Source: Capitella teleta (lineage: Eukaryota; Annelida; Polychaeta; Capitellidae). Taken from it: a stretch of 64,000 bases of DNA. The DNA lies in contig KB308638.1 in the NCBI GenBank assembly GCA_000328365.1, positions 345,167-409,166 on the forward strand. Reading direction: 5' to 3'. Shown in pieces: positions 23,165 through 35,217 of the stretch. How positions within the stretch are numbered: position 1 is the stretch's first letter; the number at the start of each line of letters is the position of its first letter. Under the pieces are notes generated by a model. The model ran no database searches, had not been told where the DNA came from, and saw only the letters and a list, made by a program, of their open reading frames with translations. A program made the position numbers and the translations under genes.

Positions 23165-24698
23165 TGAATGGTGGAACCTGAAACATAAACAAATGATCTT
23201 TAAGTTCTTACTACTGTAGGGTAGGTGTGAGTAGTAGGTCTTTCTAACGGCACGCAATTATCATAAATCTGGAATTTACAACTTTTTGTGGCAGCATGAC
23301 TTTCTTTGACATCATACAAGGGTAAGTAATGCATAAAAATATGTGTTGCAGTGATTGTGGATCATACATCAAAATTCAAAGCCGCATATTTCATGATCTG
23401 CAATCGTTCTCACGAACTGGTCACAGCTACAAGATCTAAGTCGGAAATCGGAAGACTTCTTTTAACCGTTTCTATGAACTATACGCAATATACAGAAGAT
23501 TGGTGTTTAACATAGAAAAATAATTCGTAAAATTGAATGCAAAATATGCCCATAATATTTTCGAAATTCGAGAAAATAGGAAAAATATATTCTAAAATCT
23601 TACCCCAAATCGAGCGATAATGGAGTGTAAACGTCGACTCAGTATGGAAAGCCAAAATGTGTATGATATTATCCAATGACATTTTGTGCGTTATGGTGTC
23701 TCCTCGAGACAAAATGTCAACTACCGGGGTACTAGTACTAGTACATAGTTATTAGTACCAATACGGTCATATTGTACATATAGTGTGATTACCGTCTATT
23801 AATAGTACATGCACATTGCATGAAGCCAATAAGATGACATCAACGTGTGATCCAAATAATCGTACATAATTATTCTGAATTTGCTTGGTTATTTTCGTTT
23901 TACGGGTACACGTAGCACTAAATATGGTATTAAATGAATGCAAATTCTGTATGCCGTAACCACTTTTAATCGATTTTCATCCCTCATCGTTTTTTAGGAA
24001 AAAAGATTTTTGGCAAGAAAAAATATTAAGGAAGAAAAACCAGCTCTCAGAATGAAGAAACAAGAAACAAGAAATAACTGTGGACAATTTATTTCTGGGG
24101 AGGAAAAAATATGAATATACGGTTTGATAGATACTTTGAAAAAAACCCCAGAAAAACTACACGTAAATAAATCATGCAACATTAAAAGTGATTGCGATGA
24201 AGTGATATAAAAGATTGCAGACAACCCAACAAAAGCATGGCCTAAGGAAAAATATCAAAATTAAATTAAACATGCTGCATTTCAGCATGTAAACGTGAAA
24301 AAAATGAGACTAGATAAGAATAAACAAGTACAAATCAGCTTTCTTTTCACTTGTCAGCTGTAGAATTATGCCTCTAATCAAAGAGATTCATTCTGTCAGA
24401 TTAAAATTAAAACAATCAATTAATTGGGACAGGAATTTCCAAGAAAAGTGAAGAATAAATGAATTTCATGAAATTCAACATATTCTCCAATGAAGCGGAA
24501 TATATATGTTACGAGTAAATAAATAGAATTTAAAATTAATGATTATGCAGAGGAACACTTACAGGTGTGAAGCGTTTCACTGATTTCAGGCCTTTAAAAT
24601 CATGAAGGTGTTTGTTACAATGAAATCTGAAATCTCAATATTTTCTTCTATATAATTACAACTAATACACAAGGAAGAAATTATGAAAACTGAGAACA
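23165..24698. other. spacer: PHF20-like 5' region and 3' UTR of the PPxY membrane gene
   Basis: No coding exon seen. The 5' UTR exon of the PHF20-like gene starts at least at the acceptor near 23177. The first minus-strand AATAAA that I found downstream of the PPxY gene is at 24093-24088, which would give a ~750-nt 3' UTR. Confidence 0.45.
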
Positions 24699-24699
24699 C

Positions 24700-24806
24700 T
24701 GATGGTGCTGCTGTTGTGGTGGTGGTAGAAGAGGAGGGGAAGGAGGAGATAGAAGAGAAGGGGGAGGAGGAGGAGGAGGAGGAGAAGGAGGGGGAAGAGG
24801 AGGGAT
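24700..24806. repeat. purine-rich simple repeat (GGA/GAA type)
   Basis: A ~100-bp nearly pure purine strand with GAGGAGGAGG-type motifs, just after the stop of the minus-strand PPxY gene and so within its 3' UTR. Polypurine tracts of this kind can form triplex DNA (general knowledge). Confidence 0.85.
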
Positions 24807-24838
24807 GAGATGCCTCAAAACTGATCCTGATGCACTAA

Positions 24839-26682
24839 TCATGAGTTGTCCTCACACGGCTGGCTGCCCTTTAGTTCAGTCTCACATGCAAACGTATCGC
24901 ACGCTTTCTGATTTGAAGGTGCCGTCTCGTGGTCGCTTTTTGAGGCACACTGTGGTGACGTGGCTTGGGAACCACATGCCTCCGGGGGGGCCTCTGCGTC
25001 ATGCTCTGTTTTTGGGGGTTGCTGCTGCTGCTGCGGGGGTGGGGCGGCCACCCCAGAGGCCTCCCCGTGGGAGGCAGTGGCAGCTGTAGCATACACAGAG
25101 GGTGTGCCCATAATCTCATCATAGGCGGGGGGTGGTGCATAGTTGAGGTCAAGCGCAGGGTTGCTCAGCCCCTCCTCATAAGGCGGCAGAGCAGGCATGG
25201 TCACGTGTACGCTGGCACCAATGGCTGACACAGCGTCATAAGGGGGAGGTTCATCTGGATAAGGCCTGTGGAGAAAGAAGAGCCTGAGTGAGAAGGAGGG
25301 AGGAGGGAGGAGGCACTCACAGTTCATCCCCAAGGGGCGGAGTCAAGCAGATGGCAGCCTCACTTTCATGTCTCTGCAAATAAATAATCAATCAGCCAGA
25401 AACTAAGCAAGATTGAAATTTAAGCATAAATTATAAAATCCGCATGCAGCATCTTGATCATAGCACATGCAACACATGCAGCCACTCTCTCATAGCATGC
25501 AGTACCTGACGAATGTTAGCCACGCCCTCTCTCTGACGCCTCCTCCTCCGTCGTCCAGATCTGCGCAGTTCTCTCTGCTTGAAATGGTGGATGATGGCAC
25601 GCGTCATTCCCAGAATGCCCACCGTCATCAGGACGGGGCCCACAAGGAAAATTTTGCTGTCGTCTTCGTAATCTTTGAGAGAGACGACTGTGATGATGAC
25701 GCCAATCACCAGGACCCCAGTGCTGAGCGCCACACTGCACTGGACGCTGTGCAGCATGCGGTGAAGGTGCGTGTCTTGTCGCCACGACAACAGGTCCACA
25801 TGGATCCTCTCGATCGATGGTTCCATCATGGTCGTTACAAACCAATCTATGAAGCAAATGACACACAAAAATGACGCAAAATAATAACACGACAAATTCA
25901 TTCATGCAGAAGACAGAAGAGAAAACTTAATTTAGAAAACGCCTTGAATCAAGTTTTAAGCACATTTAAATTGATCAAAATATGGTGAAAAATGTTCAAA
26001 TATAAATGTACGTAGAGTGACAAAAGGGAGAATCATGACTCATGAGTCGCAGCACACAACTCAAACATCACAATCAAAACATCATGCTCTCATTGTATGA
26101 CACATCTCATATACAAGCTCACAAGGTTAAAGATACACAGAGAATCCTGCCAGCGGTTAACTGACACTTTATATTATAAACATGGAAGAATGAATAATAT
26201 TTCACAGAGTTATTCATTTTTCATAGTTGTGCAGAAGACTTTGTTTACCAGAAATAACACAATACTCGACGGTATTCCTGTAAACTTAGCATTTAGGAAA
26301 AATTCACATTGACAGTCGGAAACATAAAATATAAATGAAAAGTGTTTCAATGAAATCAAAACTGAGAAGACTGTCTTCTTACCGCGATACGGGTGCAGAG
26401 TGTTTGCCAGTGCCTCCTGAGTGTTGTGTGACAGTCGCTCTCTTTGATACGGACCAGAGCTCCCCTGCCCATGATCAGGAGTCCCCCTCCAATCAGAACG
26501 GGCCCTGCGTAGCTCCGTTTGCTCTCCTCAAGGTCAACGTCGAGATTCTGGAACGTGATCGACGTTATGATGACACCAATGACAAGGACGGCAAGACCAC
26601 TGGCGATGTAGCACAAAGATCCTCCAAACAAATAGCACAGCGGATTGGAGAAGTTCAGGGAGATGAGGCTACGGGAATCCAT
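24839..26682 (-). CDS. two-transmembrane protein with C-terminal PPxY motifs; two alternative 5' exons
   Basis: Shared 3' exons 25373-25321 and 25265-24839 encode RHESEAAICLTPP, then PPPYDAV, PPYEEGL, PPPAYDEI and a Gln/Pro-rich acidic tail. PPxY motifs bind WW domains such as those of NEDD4-family ligases. Two upstream exons can each supply a start and two membrane segments. Exon A is 26708-26383 (ATG at 26682). Exon B is 25846-25506 (ATG at 25829 or 25826). Both end in phase 0 with good donors (GCG|GTAAGA, CAG|GTACTG) and both fit the shared exon, giving 259 and 267 residues. The modules are related (VLVIGVIIT in the first segment, GPVL in the second). Joining A to B would create a stop after three codons, so they are alternatives. 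The architecture recalls small vertebrate TMEM proteins, but I cannot name an orthologue. The N terminus is preceded by a splice acceptor in both cases, so noncoding 5' exons are expected. Confidence 0.75.
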
Positions 26683-27915
26683 TGGTTGATGCTCATCATT
26701 ATGCTGACCTGGGGGAAATAACAATTTAGTCATGAATAAATTATAATTAATTTTAATTGTTTGCAAAAGGAGGTCAACTCAGGTTCAGCAACATTTCTTC
26801 TTCTATTCCAAGCATTTGAATAAATTCAGGTTCGCTAATTTTTTGAAAAGTCAAGAAGTTTCTTGAACAAGAAGTTCTTGTATCAGTGTAAATCTGCCCT
26901 CAAGCTTTCACCCATGTTTGACACTTGACAGGGTCTGTTTTCCAAGACGGAAAACACACCCTCCAAGATATAACCCAGCGCTACTACCAACATAATACAC
27001 CGGCGATCCAAGACTGCTACTTGTACTAAACTGCCTGGATACTCATATACTCAAACTTTGCTTCTCTTCCTCAATTACTGGGAGCATACAATCCACTCTT
27101 CTTTTTTTTTTCTTGTCTTCTATGTGGACTGATCTCACGTGTTCTAGTCTACTATGTCTAGTATTATTATTTGGTTTTTTTCTTTACTCATGTTTTGTTT
27201 TACAATCTCTTATGCAATATGAACCCTTTGCTGTGTATTTTACCATCCCACTCATCTTTTCCCATTCTAATATTGTTCTCATTTTGCTTCTCTTTCTCTA
27301 CTATGCTACTCCAGGGGCGTAGGCAGGGGGTGTTCTGACGAATTTGCTAAAAACTCCCCCAGATATAGGCTAACTACCTCAGTCAATGGCACACCTGGTA
27401 TAATCCTCTCCAAAACAAGCATTCATAGTTATAATGGCTTCTCTACCCCTATAAAGACATTCTTTCTTAACTCGTATGTTTCAACCTGCATTAACCAACA
27501 CTGTTACATATATGTCATAGGCCAACAACCACATAAAGCATACATTACTTGCTAAGCTGCTTCTTCTCATTCTATTCTTCTCTTGCTGACAAATTTCACC
27601 AATTTCCCCTCCTAAGGTTACATTTTACATGTAACCTTTCCCTGCAATGTCTCTTCTACTCTCGGCTCTTATCTTTAATCCTGCCTCTTATATCTATTCC
27701 TCTCAATGACCCCTTTAGGTAATATTTAGCAATTAGCATCTTTTCAGTTTCATTGTTATTTTATTTTATTTTATCTATTTTATTTTTCATTCCTATATTA
27801 TATTTTATGGTTTTATTTTATGTTTATTTGTTCTCTCCTTTCACCTATATCATTCCTAGTTAATCTTAGTACCCAATCCTGTTCCGGTTAGTAACTTTTA
27901 GTATTTAAAAAAAAA

Positions 27916-28042
27916 AAGATTTATTGCTGGTGGCAAGCAAAGTAGCGATCAGTAATGATTTTTACTTGTCTCCTGACTTTCCCCTCACCTTTACCATCTT
28001 GTGGTTCTTATTGTTTGTCGAATAAATCTATCTATCTATCTA
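27916..28042 (+). mobile_element. LINE-like 3' end with (TCTA)n tail
   Basis: A 3'-UTR-like segment ends TTGTTTGTCGAATAAA and then five TCTA repeats. An AATAAA directly followed by a short tandem tail is typical of CR1/L2-type LINE 3' ends. No RT coding sequence is recognisable upstream, where the sequence is C/T-rich. It differs from the (TAA)n-tailed family at 2469 and 36521. Confidence 0.5.
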
Positions 28043-28386
28043 ATCAGTAAAATCACAATTAAAATAATGAGGTTTCCTGACTATACCTGTGATATGCATC
28101 AGCCTCATATATGACATACTAGCTCTCCATACCCTAGGCTGGTAAACACAATGATATACTCATACACTGATACAGCCTTGAATATGCCATAGTGATAATC
28201 ACAATGATAACAGTCAGCTGATCAGCTGATTGGTTCATAAGGGAATATACCATTCAACAAGTGCGATTATTTTGGGCAATTTCTGCACATTGATGCGATA
28301 TTTGTACCTAAGTACAACATAAGTATAAAACTCTCGAGTTTCAAGTGAGACAGGAATGAAAATAAGGATGATCAAGGTCTGCATTC

Positions 28387-28642
28387 AATCATAACGCACT
28401 CCACTGCAACTGAAGTGTCAATTCGATGTTCCACCGCTTATTATGCATCTGAGACAATTTGAAACAGAGGACGATATTGTGTTAATATCCAAATGAATTA
28501 TTATATGACCAAAGTTGTGATATAATATCTAAATCTTACCAGATCTGACCAGAATAATTTCTTATTTTGACATTTTTCACTGTTATGCCTTATCGACAAA
28601 AGTTACTCAGTTTTCTGAACTTCAACGGAGTGCGTTGTGATT
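28387..28642. mobile_element. short inverted-repeat element (possible MITE)
   Basis: AATCATAACGCACTCC at 28387-28402 is inverted as GGAGTGCGTTGTGATT at 28627-28642 (one mismatch), about 256 bp end to end. Similarity continues inward (AACTGAAGT on the left, ACTTCAAC on the right). No coding capacity. The target duplication could not be defined, so the class is unknown. Confidence 0.5.
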
Positions 28643-29283
28643 TCAGTAAATTCTCACAAAGAAATAGGCCTATAATTGTATCTAGAGACCCTTTAATGAT
28701 ATTTTAAATGCTATAGGCTCCCTTAATGATATATTAATTATTATATGATCCCTACGCCTATCTAATGCCGCATGAACGTGGTATAATCCACGGGCGATCC
28801 GAATCAGACATATATGACAAAACTGACATAATAGCATAGACCGTAGGATTATACCATAGAATTCTCTTTGAGGGACCTATGCTTTTTACTTCTAGTAATT
28901 TCTGACTATTAATAGTATTTAATATTTAGCAGTGCACGGATGTGGAGCCGATAGACTTAATCTAAATTCTTTTTGGCGGAAACAGTGATGGAATGAACCC
29001 TTCACAGCCACACGTGGCGAACATCGACACATTGACTTCCACATTTGTATAATTATAATTACACGCTTTACATTTTTGATTTTGCCCATTTCTGGACTTG
29101 TGGTCTACCCGGTGACCCACTGCCATGCCCGTACGTTTAATAATTTGTTGCATGTACAACAGTACAAGTTATCAAAGACATATAATATTGGGAGACAATC
29201 CTTCAGTCATCAATAGCGCGGGCATGGAGACTCGGGCTGCTCGATCGACGGCACAAATCCAATGATCCAATTCCTCCCGAATG

Positions 29284-29349
29284 CATTGTGTAACACTCAG
29301 TTGGCCGCTCCGACCTGGTGCTGTGGCGTCGTCTGCTCGTTAGACAATG
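29284..29349. mobile_element. 66-bp MITE, copy 1 (Mutator-like target duplication)
   Basis: Begins CATTGTGTAAC and ends GTTAGACAATG, near-perfect 11-bp inverted termini. The body carries TTGGCCGCTCCGAC and GTCGTCTGCTC. CGAATG is duplicated directly next to both ends, the part of the target repeat that survives. Two further copies lie at 29417-29487 and 54261-54326. Confidence 0.7.
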
Positions 29350-29416
29350 CGAATGAGGAACGCCGCAAGCAATCTGCCATCTACTTGTATATTTAAGCAA
29401 TAAGATGGGTAATGAC

Positions 29417-29487
29417 CAATGTGCAACACCCGGTTGGCCGCTCCGACCGAACTGGCACTTTTGCCGTTGTTTGCTCGTTAGACAATG
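29417..29487. mobile_element. 71-bp MITE, copy 2
   Basis: Same family as 29284-29349 (TTGGCCGCTCCGAC, TTGTTTGCTCGTTAGACAAT). Flanked by GGGTAATGAC on the left and GGGTAATAAC on the right, a 10-bp target duplication with one mismatch. Confidence 0.7.
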
Positions 29488-30159
29488 GGGTAATAACTTG
29501 TAAGCACTGACCCCCTATATGAAATATATAACCACTAACCACAGTGTAAGCCATGCCCTGTTGGGTTGAGCATGTTTATTCCAGCCAGGCTGCTAACTTA
29601 TATACAACTGAGGGATTTATTCTGGTGCCCAAATTATGGTTGGTAATTAACCATTAATAAGAACTTTAATTAAAACTCGTACTATGATAGTCACCATAAC
29701 ACCCACAAAAAACCTTTCGAAACACACAAAAAAATTGCCGTTAGTTCATGGGACTCCAAGTAGCTATATATAGACTATATACATATGTATGTTTTCAATT
29801 CCTCGAGCTTGACACCTTACATGTATGTGAAATTTTGTGCTACCAGAAACGTACCATTTCTGAATATATGCACGTAAAACTATTTAATATAATGTAGAAA
29901 CTTTCATAACGAAATTATGATACATAATATAAAAGTGGGGTCACTCAGGTAAAACATAAAGAATTTTCATTTTTTATTCAGATCTATAAAACGTAATTTG
30001 CAAGTAAAACTTTGTTCAAATGCGTTGTACAGATGAGAAATTAAATTAAATGCTAGTAAAATGGACAAAAAGATAATAATAAAAATAAAAAATACAAGTC
30101 AATAACAAGCTGATTTAAAATGGAAAGTTTTTGCTTTGGATTTAAAAATTGAAAGTGTG

Positions 30160-30485
30160 TCATATCACATTTCTGATTCCAGGCAGAAGGCAGTTCCAGA
30201 GCCTTGGAACAGTGTGGAAAAAAAAAAAAAAAAAAAAAAAAAAGCCCACTGATAAATGTCGAGAATAACCATGGACCGGAGATTCTTCGATGTATGGTGG
30301 CGCTAATCAGTGGAGCGCCTTGAATGCGAGCATTTCAATCTTATACGGGACACATATTGCTCAACAGGGAGCCAGTGGAGTTTCTTAGTTCTAGAGTAAG
30401 TTCTAGTACCTCCTGGATTATTTATCGGGAGAGAGTCAGCCGAAGAATGCCGTTGTTTAGTTGATTCCACAGTTGCTGAAACCAA
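30160..30485 (-). mobile_element. degenerate LINE reverse-transcriptase remnant
   Basis: The minus strand reads KKLHWLPVEQYVSRIRLKC, the well-known LHWLP motif near the C terminus of CR1/L2-like ORF2 proteins. The plus strand shows the corresponding CAGGGAGCCAGTGGAG. A ~25-base A run interrupts the segment at about 30219-30243. The fragment is short and decayed; no ends were found. Confidence 0.55.
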
Positions 30486-30647
30486 AAGATGCCACTCCGC
30501 TCGAAGAGCTTCGTGAATGCGGTAAAATGCGGTTATTATCGTCGATTACATAATGATAGTTATTATGTTGAATCCTGAGCTCTTTTACACTATTGCTAAA
30601 TGAATACGTATAATGTACTACAATGTACATGCATACAAGTATATACT

Positions 30648-30745
30648 AGTATGTACGTAGTTTGTACACATACTACTATTACGTAGTATATACAAATACT
30701 AATATGTACGTAGTATGTAAACATATGTATTAGTATGTATTATAG
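30648..30745. repeat. imperfect palindromic TA-rich tandem repeat
   Basis: Repeated variants of TAGTATGTACGTAGTATGT, each nearly self-complementary, spaced roughly 30-35 bp apart. Confidence 0.55.
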
Positions 30746-31067
30746 TATCGATCAAAAACCAATTAGCCTAAACAACAATAATTAAAGGTGGCTCAGCGGA
30801 GTATGGAAATATCGATATTTGTTATATACCACCAGCAGTGGCGTGACAGGCTGAATAGTATTTAGTAAATGAGAAATCTAGGTCAGCATGCACCAACGGT
30901 ACAGTACGACTCACAAGGTAATTAACGAGCACTGTAGACTTGGACGATTGAAGGCTTCATGATGGCGTAAAATCATAACGAACTTAATACGTTATGATTT
31001 GAGATGAAGAGAAGAGGAAATTAGGTCAAAGGAGGCGTTTAGAGCCTCGTGCTGAATTCACCGGTAC

Positions 31068-31073
31068 CACGTG
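31068..31073 (+). promoter_or_regulatory. E-box CACGTG upstream of eIF4E
   Basis: Perfect CACGTG 15 bp before the eIF4E start codon. Mammalian eIF4E is a known Myc target through E-boxes of this sequence in its promoter. The site here is so close to the ATG that it may lie within the 5' UTR, so function is only suggested. Confidence 0.3.
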
Positions 31074-31088
31074 ATAGTTTCATTCAAC

Positions 31089-33906
31089 ATGGCTTCTGGG
31101 AAAGTTGCGGAATCTAAAGAGGTGAAGCATTTTCGGTCGAATTAATGACCTTGATCCGATGCACAAGTGGTGCCGACTCTATTTATATCCGAAAATACAC
31201 GTCGGCCAATATTTCCACGAGTTAATCATCCCGCTTTGCTGCTCAGTTCGGTTTTGCCAACACTTCAGAAGTTAGCGTTTTCAATACTGGTGAATCGCGA
31301 GGTCCGAGGATCGAAACCGACTGAGCAGTCCTTGACGGCGTGAGAGCGGAGTCCAAATCGTCATCACAGTGTGGGAGTCTAATCGTGATTCACATATTAC
31401 CAACTGACTAGGCTGCCACGTTTGAAAGATGAAAATGTTATTGAATCCTGCTAGATACCGCCTGGTAATAACGTAATTTCCAACTCACCCAACGGAAGTT
31501 TTAGCAAGGTTCCCAAGTCTTAATGTAATCCACATCTGGAGCCTTAATCATGTAAATGATCCATTTTTCTTGGGAATATAATGAAAGTGTAGATTCTCTA
31601 GATGATTAATTTGTTAATCAACCGAAGCGTCATTGAGCGTTTAACCATTGGAGGACTCCTGTTTACCATCAGTAACCATGTTTTCTTTACTGGCACTTAA
31701 TGACTTAATCATGGATGTGTGCTATTCACTGCATTTTCTATTTAATGTGGAAACATGAGTCGTCATCTGCTTTGGCTAACTATGAAAAGCACTGAATTGG
31801 CCAAAATTGTCCAGAAGACTGAGAAGTCTCCAGAAACTGTTTGAAAAAGCCACGTTAGATTCTGTTAACATTCAATAGAATGATCAGTTTTCTGTCAAAT
31901 GGCAAAGTACATTTGATGATTTAATTTTGCCTCATGCCTGCCCCAGATATGTAACCATGTTGTCTCAATAGTCAGCCTGTGTATAACATACTGAAAAATC
32001 GTATGTAAGTTGGTGAGACCTTGCTGTAGCACACAGGGAGTCTTACCAGTGGGCTCTGGTTACATGAAATCCCTATGCAGCCTTCTAGACGGTATATAAT
32101 AATATCAAGGGAAGTCACTGATTTCTCAGAATAACAATAACAAAGCCCCGGAAGCTTATTCAGATACTGTGGAGAGAGCATACCACTTGGGGTAAAGTAT
32201 TTTGATTCTCTTGTGCCTCCTGATTTGATAAGAGAAGTTGATCATAGGAGAAGACAAATATATGAAGAAGCAACCATCCCTTTCCATTGCCAATGTAAGG
32301 GTGCAAAGTAAAAAATTCAAAATGCAGAAATAAAAAATAAAAAATACATTTCACATGATTTCAGAGTAGAGATCATTTGAAATAAAAATGCGTTTGTACA
32401 TTCACAACATCCTGTGACCATAACGTTTCACATTCATAACGTTCACATTTTGAGTAATTTTTTTGACCCCTGAGGAACCTGCTTTGGGGAACCGACTGCC
32501 GTGCATAACGACACAAAATTGGCTGTGACGAATGCTGCTGTTATATTGCGGTTCCACTGTATATGCTGATCTAGTAAGGCACTAATTGGGAGGGATAAAA
32601 TAGTTGTTTGAGAGCACTATTTGATCATAATGGCTATCCTAATTACAAACAGAAGACTGTAGCGACTGTATCTTCATGTGGAAGCCTAGAATAAGCATTT
32701 TATTATGTTCCATATTGGCTCTGTGCTTCAGTTGTACTTTAGTGACCCTCATTGATATAACACCAGCATTTCTCTTTTTGTTTCACCTGCACTATTCCTA
32801 ACAGAGGGTTTTTATAATATATATGTAGCATTGATCAAAATTGAGGTCCCTTGGGATATCTGGCATGCATATATAAATAGCGCATTTTGCACTCATGTTA
32901 CATAATTTTTCCCCCGTAATCTGGTGAAGGAATGCCTAATCTCCATTCCTTATGAATCATGTCATTTTCCTGAACCTTTTGATTTTTCCCCTCTGAGCAA
33001 AAGGAGCGATGTTAGCATTGTTATGTCTGTGCAGTTGGTGCTAATTCTTTTCTTTTAGGAGTCGTCCCCTGTTCCTGATCAACAACAGGAAGAGGACGAG
33101 ATTTTGGGGGAAGTGTCAATTCCTGATCCAGAACTGCTCATCAAACATCCCCTACACAACCGTTGGGCACTGTGGTACTTCAAGAACGACAAAACAAAAG
33201 ACTGGCATGCCAACCTCAAAGTCGTGACTGCATTTGACACCGTAGAGGACTTCTGGGCGCTCTACAACCATGTCCTACCTGCCAGTAAAATTGCTCCCGG
33301 GTGTGACTACAGTTTATTCAAGGTGAGGCTAGTTTTGTGGTGATTATGCTGCTATCATTTGTTCTTCCAGGATGGCATTCAGCCCATGTGGGAGGACGAG
33401 AGGAACAAGCGAGGCGGCCGCTGGCTCATCAACCTCAATAAACGCCAGCGCAACATGGAGCTAGACAGCTTCTGGCTAGAAACAGTGAGTGTTATTGGAG
33501 CATCTTTAATCAGGCGATGACTGTGCTTTATGTGTGCAGCTCCTGTGCCTGATTGGTGAGGCATTTGAAGAGCAGTCTGATGACGTGTGCGGAGCCGTCG
33601 TTAACATTAGGAATAAGGGAGACAAGTTATCAATCTGGACGCATGATGCCACACGGAACGAAGCCACCATGAGAGTAGGGTGAGTTTTGGCTCTGTCATT
33701 GATCTACCGATGTTTTAATCCGAGGTATTTTCCAGACGCACATTGAAGGATCGCTTGAATATACCTAGAGATATCACGATAGGCTTCCAGGTTTGCGTTC
33801 CCACTCTTGTGAAATTAGTTCTGTTGATTCATGGTTTCTTTTCCAGGCTCACTCTGACACTATGACAAAAGCCGGATCGACGGCCAAGAATCGATTTGTC
33901 GTGTAA
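31089..33906 (+). CDS. EIF4E: translation initiation factor eIF4E, mRNA cap-binding
   Basis: CDS join(31089..31121, 33059..33322, 33371..33484, 33540..33679, 33736..33790, 33847..33906), 221 residues versus 217 in human. All splice phases agree. It binds the 7-methylguanosine cap in the eIF4F complex and is rate-limiting for cap-dependent translation. The family core is intact: HPLHNRWALWYFKND, DTVEDFWALYNH, PGCDYSLFKDGIQPMWED, NKRGGRWLINLNK, DVCGAVVNIRNKGDK and the C-terminal KNRFVV. Cap-stacking tryptophans correspond to W60 and W106, with E107 after the second, and the eIF4G/4E-BP-binding W is kept in VEDFWALY. The length and motifs place it in class I. Intron 1 (1.94 kb) contains a transposon copy; the other introns are 48-56 bp. 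Confidence 0.97.
32187..32559. mobile_element. truncated second copy of the inner Tigger-like MITE
   Basis: Matches the right half of the element at 1082-1793 over its length (for example TTGATAAGAGAA, CATCCTGTGACC, CATTCATAACGTTC, ATATTGCGGTTCCACTG) and ends with the same terminus followed by TA. The left terminus is absent. It lies in intron 1 of eIF4E. Confidence 0.75.
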
Positions 33907-34672
33907 CGTCTTTTTCAAAATGGCAATTAGGGAGTTGAGGGGTTGGGGGGCGGGTCATTCTACCTTTTCATGTTCATCATTATTATTATTATTTTGTCTC
34001 TGAAGTCCTTTTCCTATATTTTCTCCCATTGAAGGAGGCTGTGTGGGTTGGGGTTATCATTCATTTATTGTGCTGACATGTCATGGATGGTGAAGAAGCA
34101 TTAACCAGTTTGATTGAGTCCTGTGTGTGTTTAATCCTTAAGCTGCATTTCTGTGTATGATTGCTTCATTTTTGAGACTTATTCATCAGCTGTTCCTCTG
34201 GCATTGTGCCAAGATCTTTGCCCTTCTAAGCAATTGAAATATATTTTCTTTCCCCCACTGGTTCATAAGGTATTCTTTACGATTTGATAAAGCGTTTGAT
34301 TAATAATAAAGCGTTTTTCTGGATTGGTGTTGAGAAAAAATCACTTTATTTTTACCTTTCATTTATTCTGAATCTTTTTCTTTTTTACCTACAAGGTGAC
34401 ATTATTTGTGCGAGTGAATTCCTCTTTACTCTTTATCCTTCCCTTTGAGCCTCTATGTAAATAAATTTTCAATGCTTTGTAAATTATTGAATTGTCTTTA
34501 TGTTAGTTTATCTGCAGCTTTCTTCTTTCCGATTTATTTGGCACAAACTACTTTCCCCTAATTTTTTTCCCCTTCAAGAGCTCCGTGTTTTTGTGTATTG
34601 AGAACACCGCATAGGGAGATCTTGACACATCTCTGTACATAGCTCCATATCAAAAGTTGTACAAGGAATAAA
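33907..34672 (+). other. eIF4E 3' UTR
   Basis: Noncoding sequence from the stop codon to the AATAAA at 34667-34672 (context AAGGAATAAAACGC). Other partial signals occur earlier. No ORF of interest. Confidence 0.55.
34667..34672 (+). promoter_or_regulatory. candidate poly(A) signal of eIF4E
   Basis: AATAAA 761 bp after the eIF4E stop codon. An earlier AATAAA-like site around 34303-34310 is an alternative. The convergent gene LSM11 ends about 590 bp downstream. Confidence 0.45.
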
Positions 34673-35211
34673 ACGCTTTATATTCGGATTGTTCACGCTT
34701 CGTTCTGAATTAATAAGTTATATTCTTTTGTATTTATTATATTGATTGAAATTATTTATGGGATCTCTTGTCTGAACACATTATTCTCATCGAAAGATGC
34801 TCTCAGCCAGGAAAATTCTGCTCACCTGTTTGTACAGTCAAAGTATTTCTTGCATACTGTTGAAAGTTGGAAATGGTTATGGTTGGAATAAAATGTACTG
34901 TATTAGCATTTAGCAGCACATACAAGTATTCACTACTTGTGTCATGATAATTTCATAGGTAAAATTAAACAAAATTTGCGCCTGTAAGTATGCGACCGAC
35001 TGACTTGAAATAGCCATCTATCCCAGTGCCATTTCACATTTCATACATGTAAATGCCATATTATTTTGAAAACATGCATTGTGAATATAGTGAAATTTTC
35101 CTGCACTATATTTTTCTATTGTCCCAATTGCGGATAGACCTTTGAAGGTCTAAGAAAGGTCTCTGTTCTAAAAACGGATAAATGTGCAGCAACATGAAAA
35201 CAATTATTTGA
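34673..35211. other. convergent intergenic spacer, no gene seen
   Basis: Spacer between the 3' ends of eIF4E (+) and LSM11 (-). AT-rich, without coding features. Confidence 0.5.
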
Positions 35212-35217
35212 TTTATT
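35212..35217 (-). promoter_or_regulatory. poly(A) signal of LSM11
   Basis: AATAAA on the minus strand 45 bp after the LSM11 stop codon. Confidence 0.55.

Larger units (their letters stand above)
26709..31067. other. gene-free, repeat-rich tract
   Basis: No host gene recognised. The tract holds a pyrimidine-rich stretch (about 27056-27880), a LINE 3' tail, an inverted-repeat element, two 66-71-bp MITEs and a LINE RT remnant (listed separately), then the 5' flank of eIF4E. Confidence 0.5.

Noticed and set aside
29284-29349. Small structured RNA gene
   Set aside because: The inverted ends and target duplications in the related copies fit a transposon better than an RNA gene.
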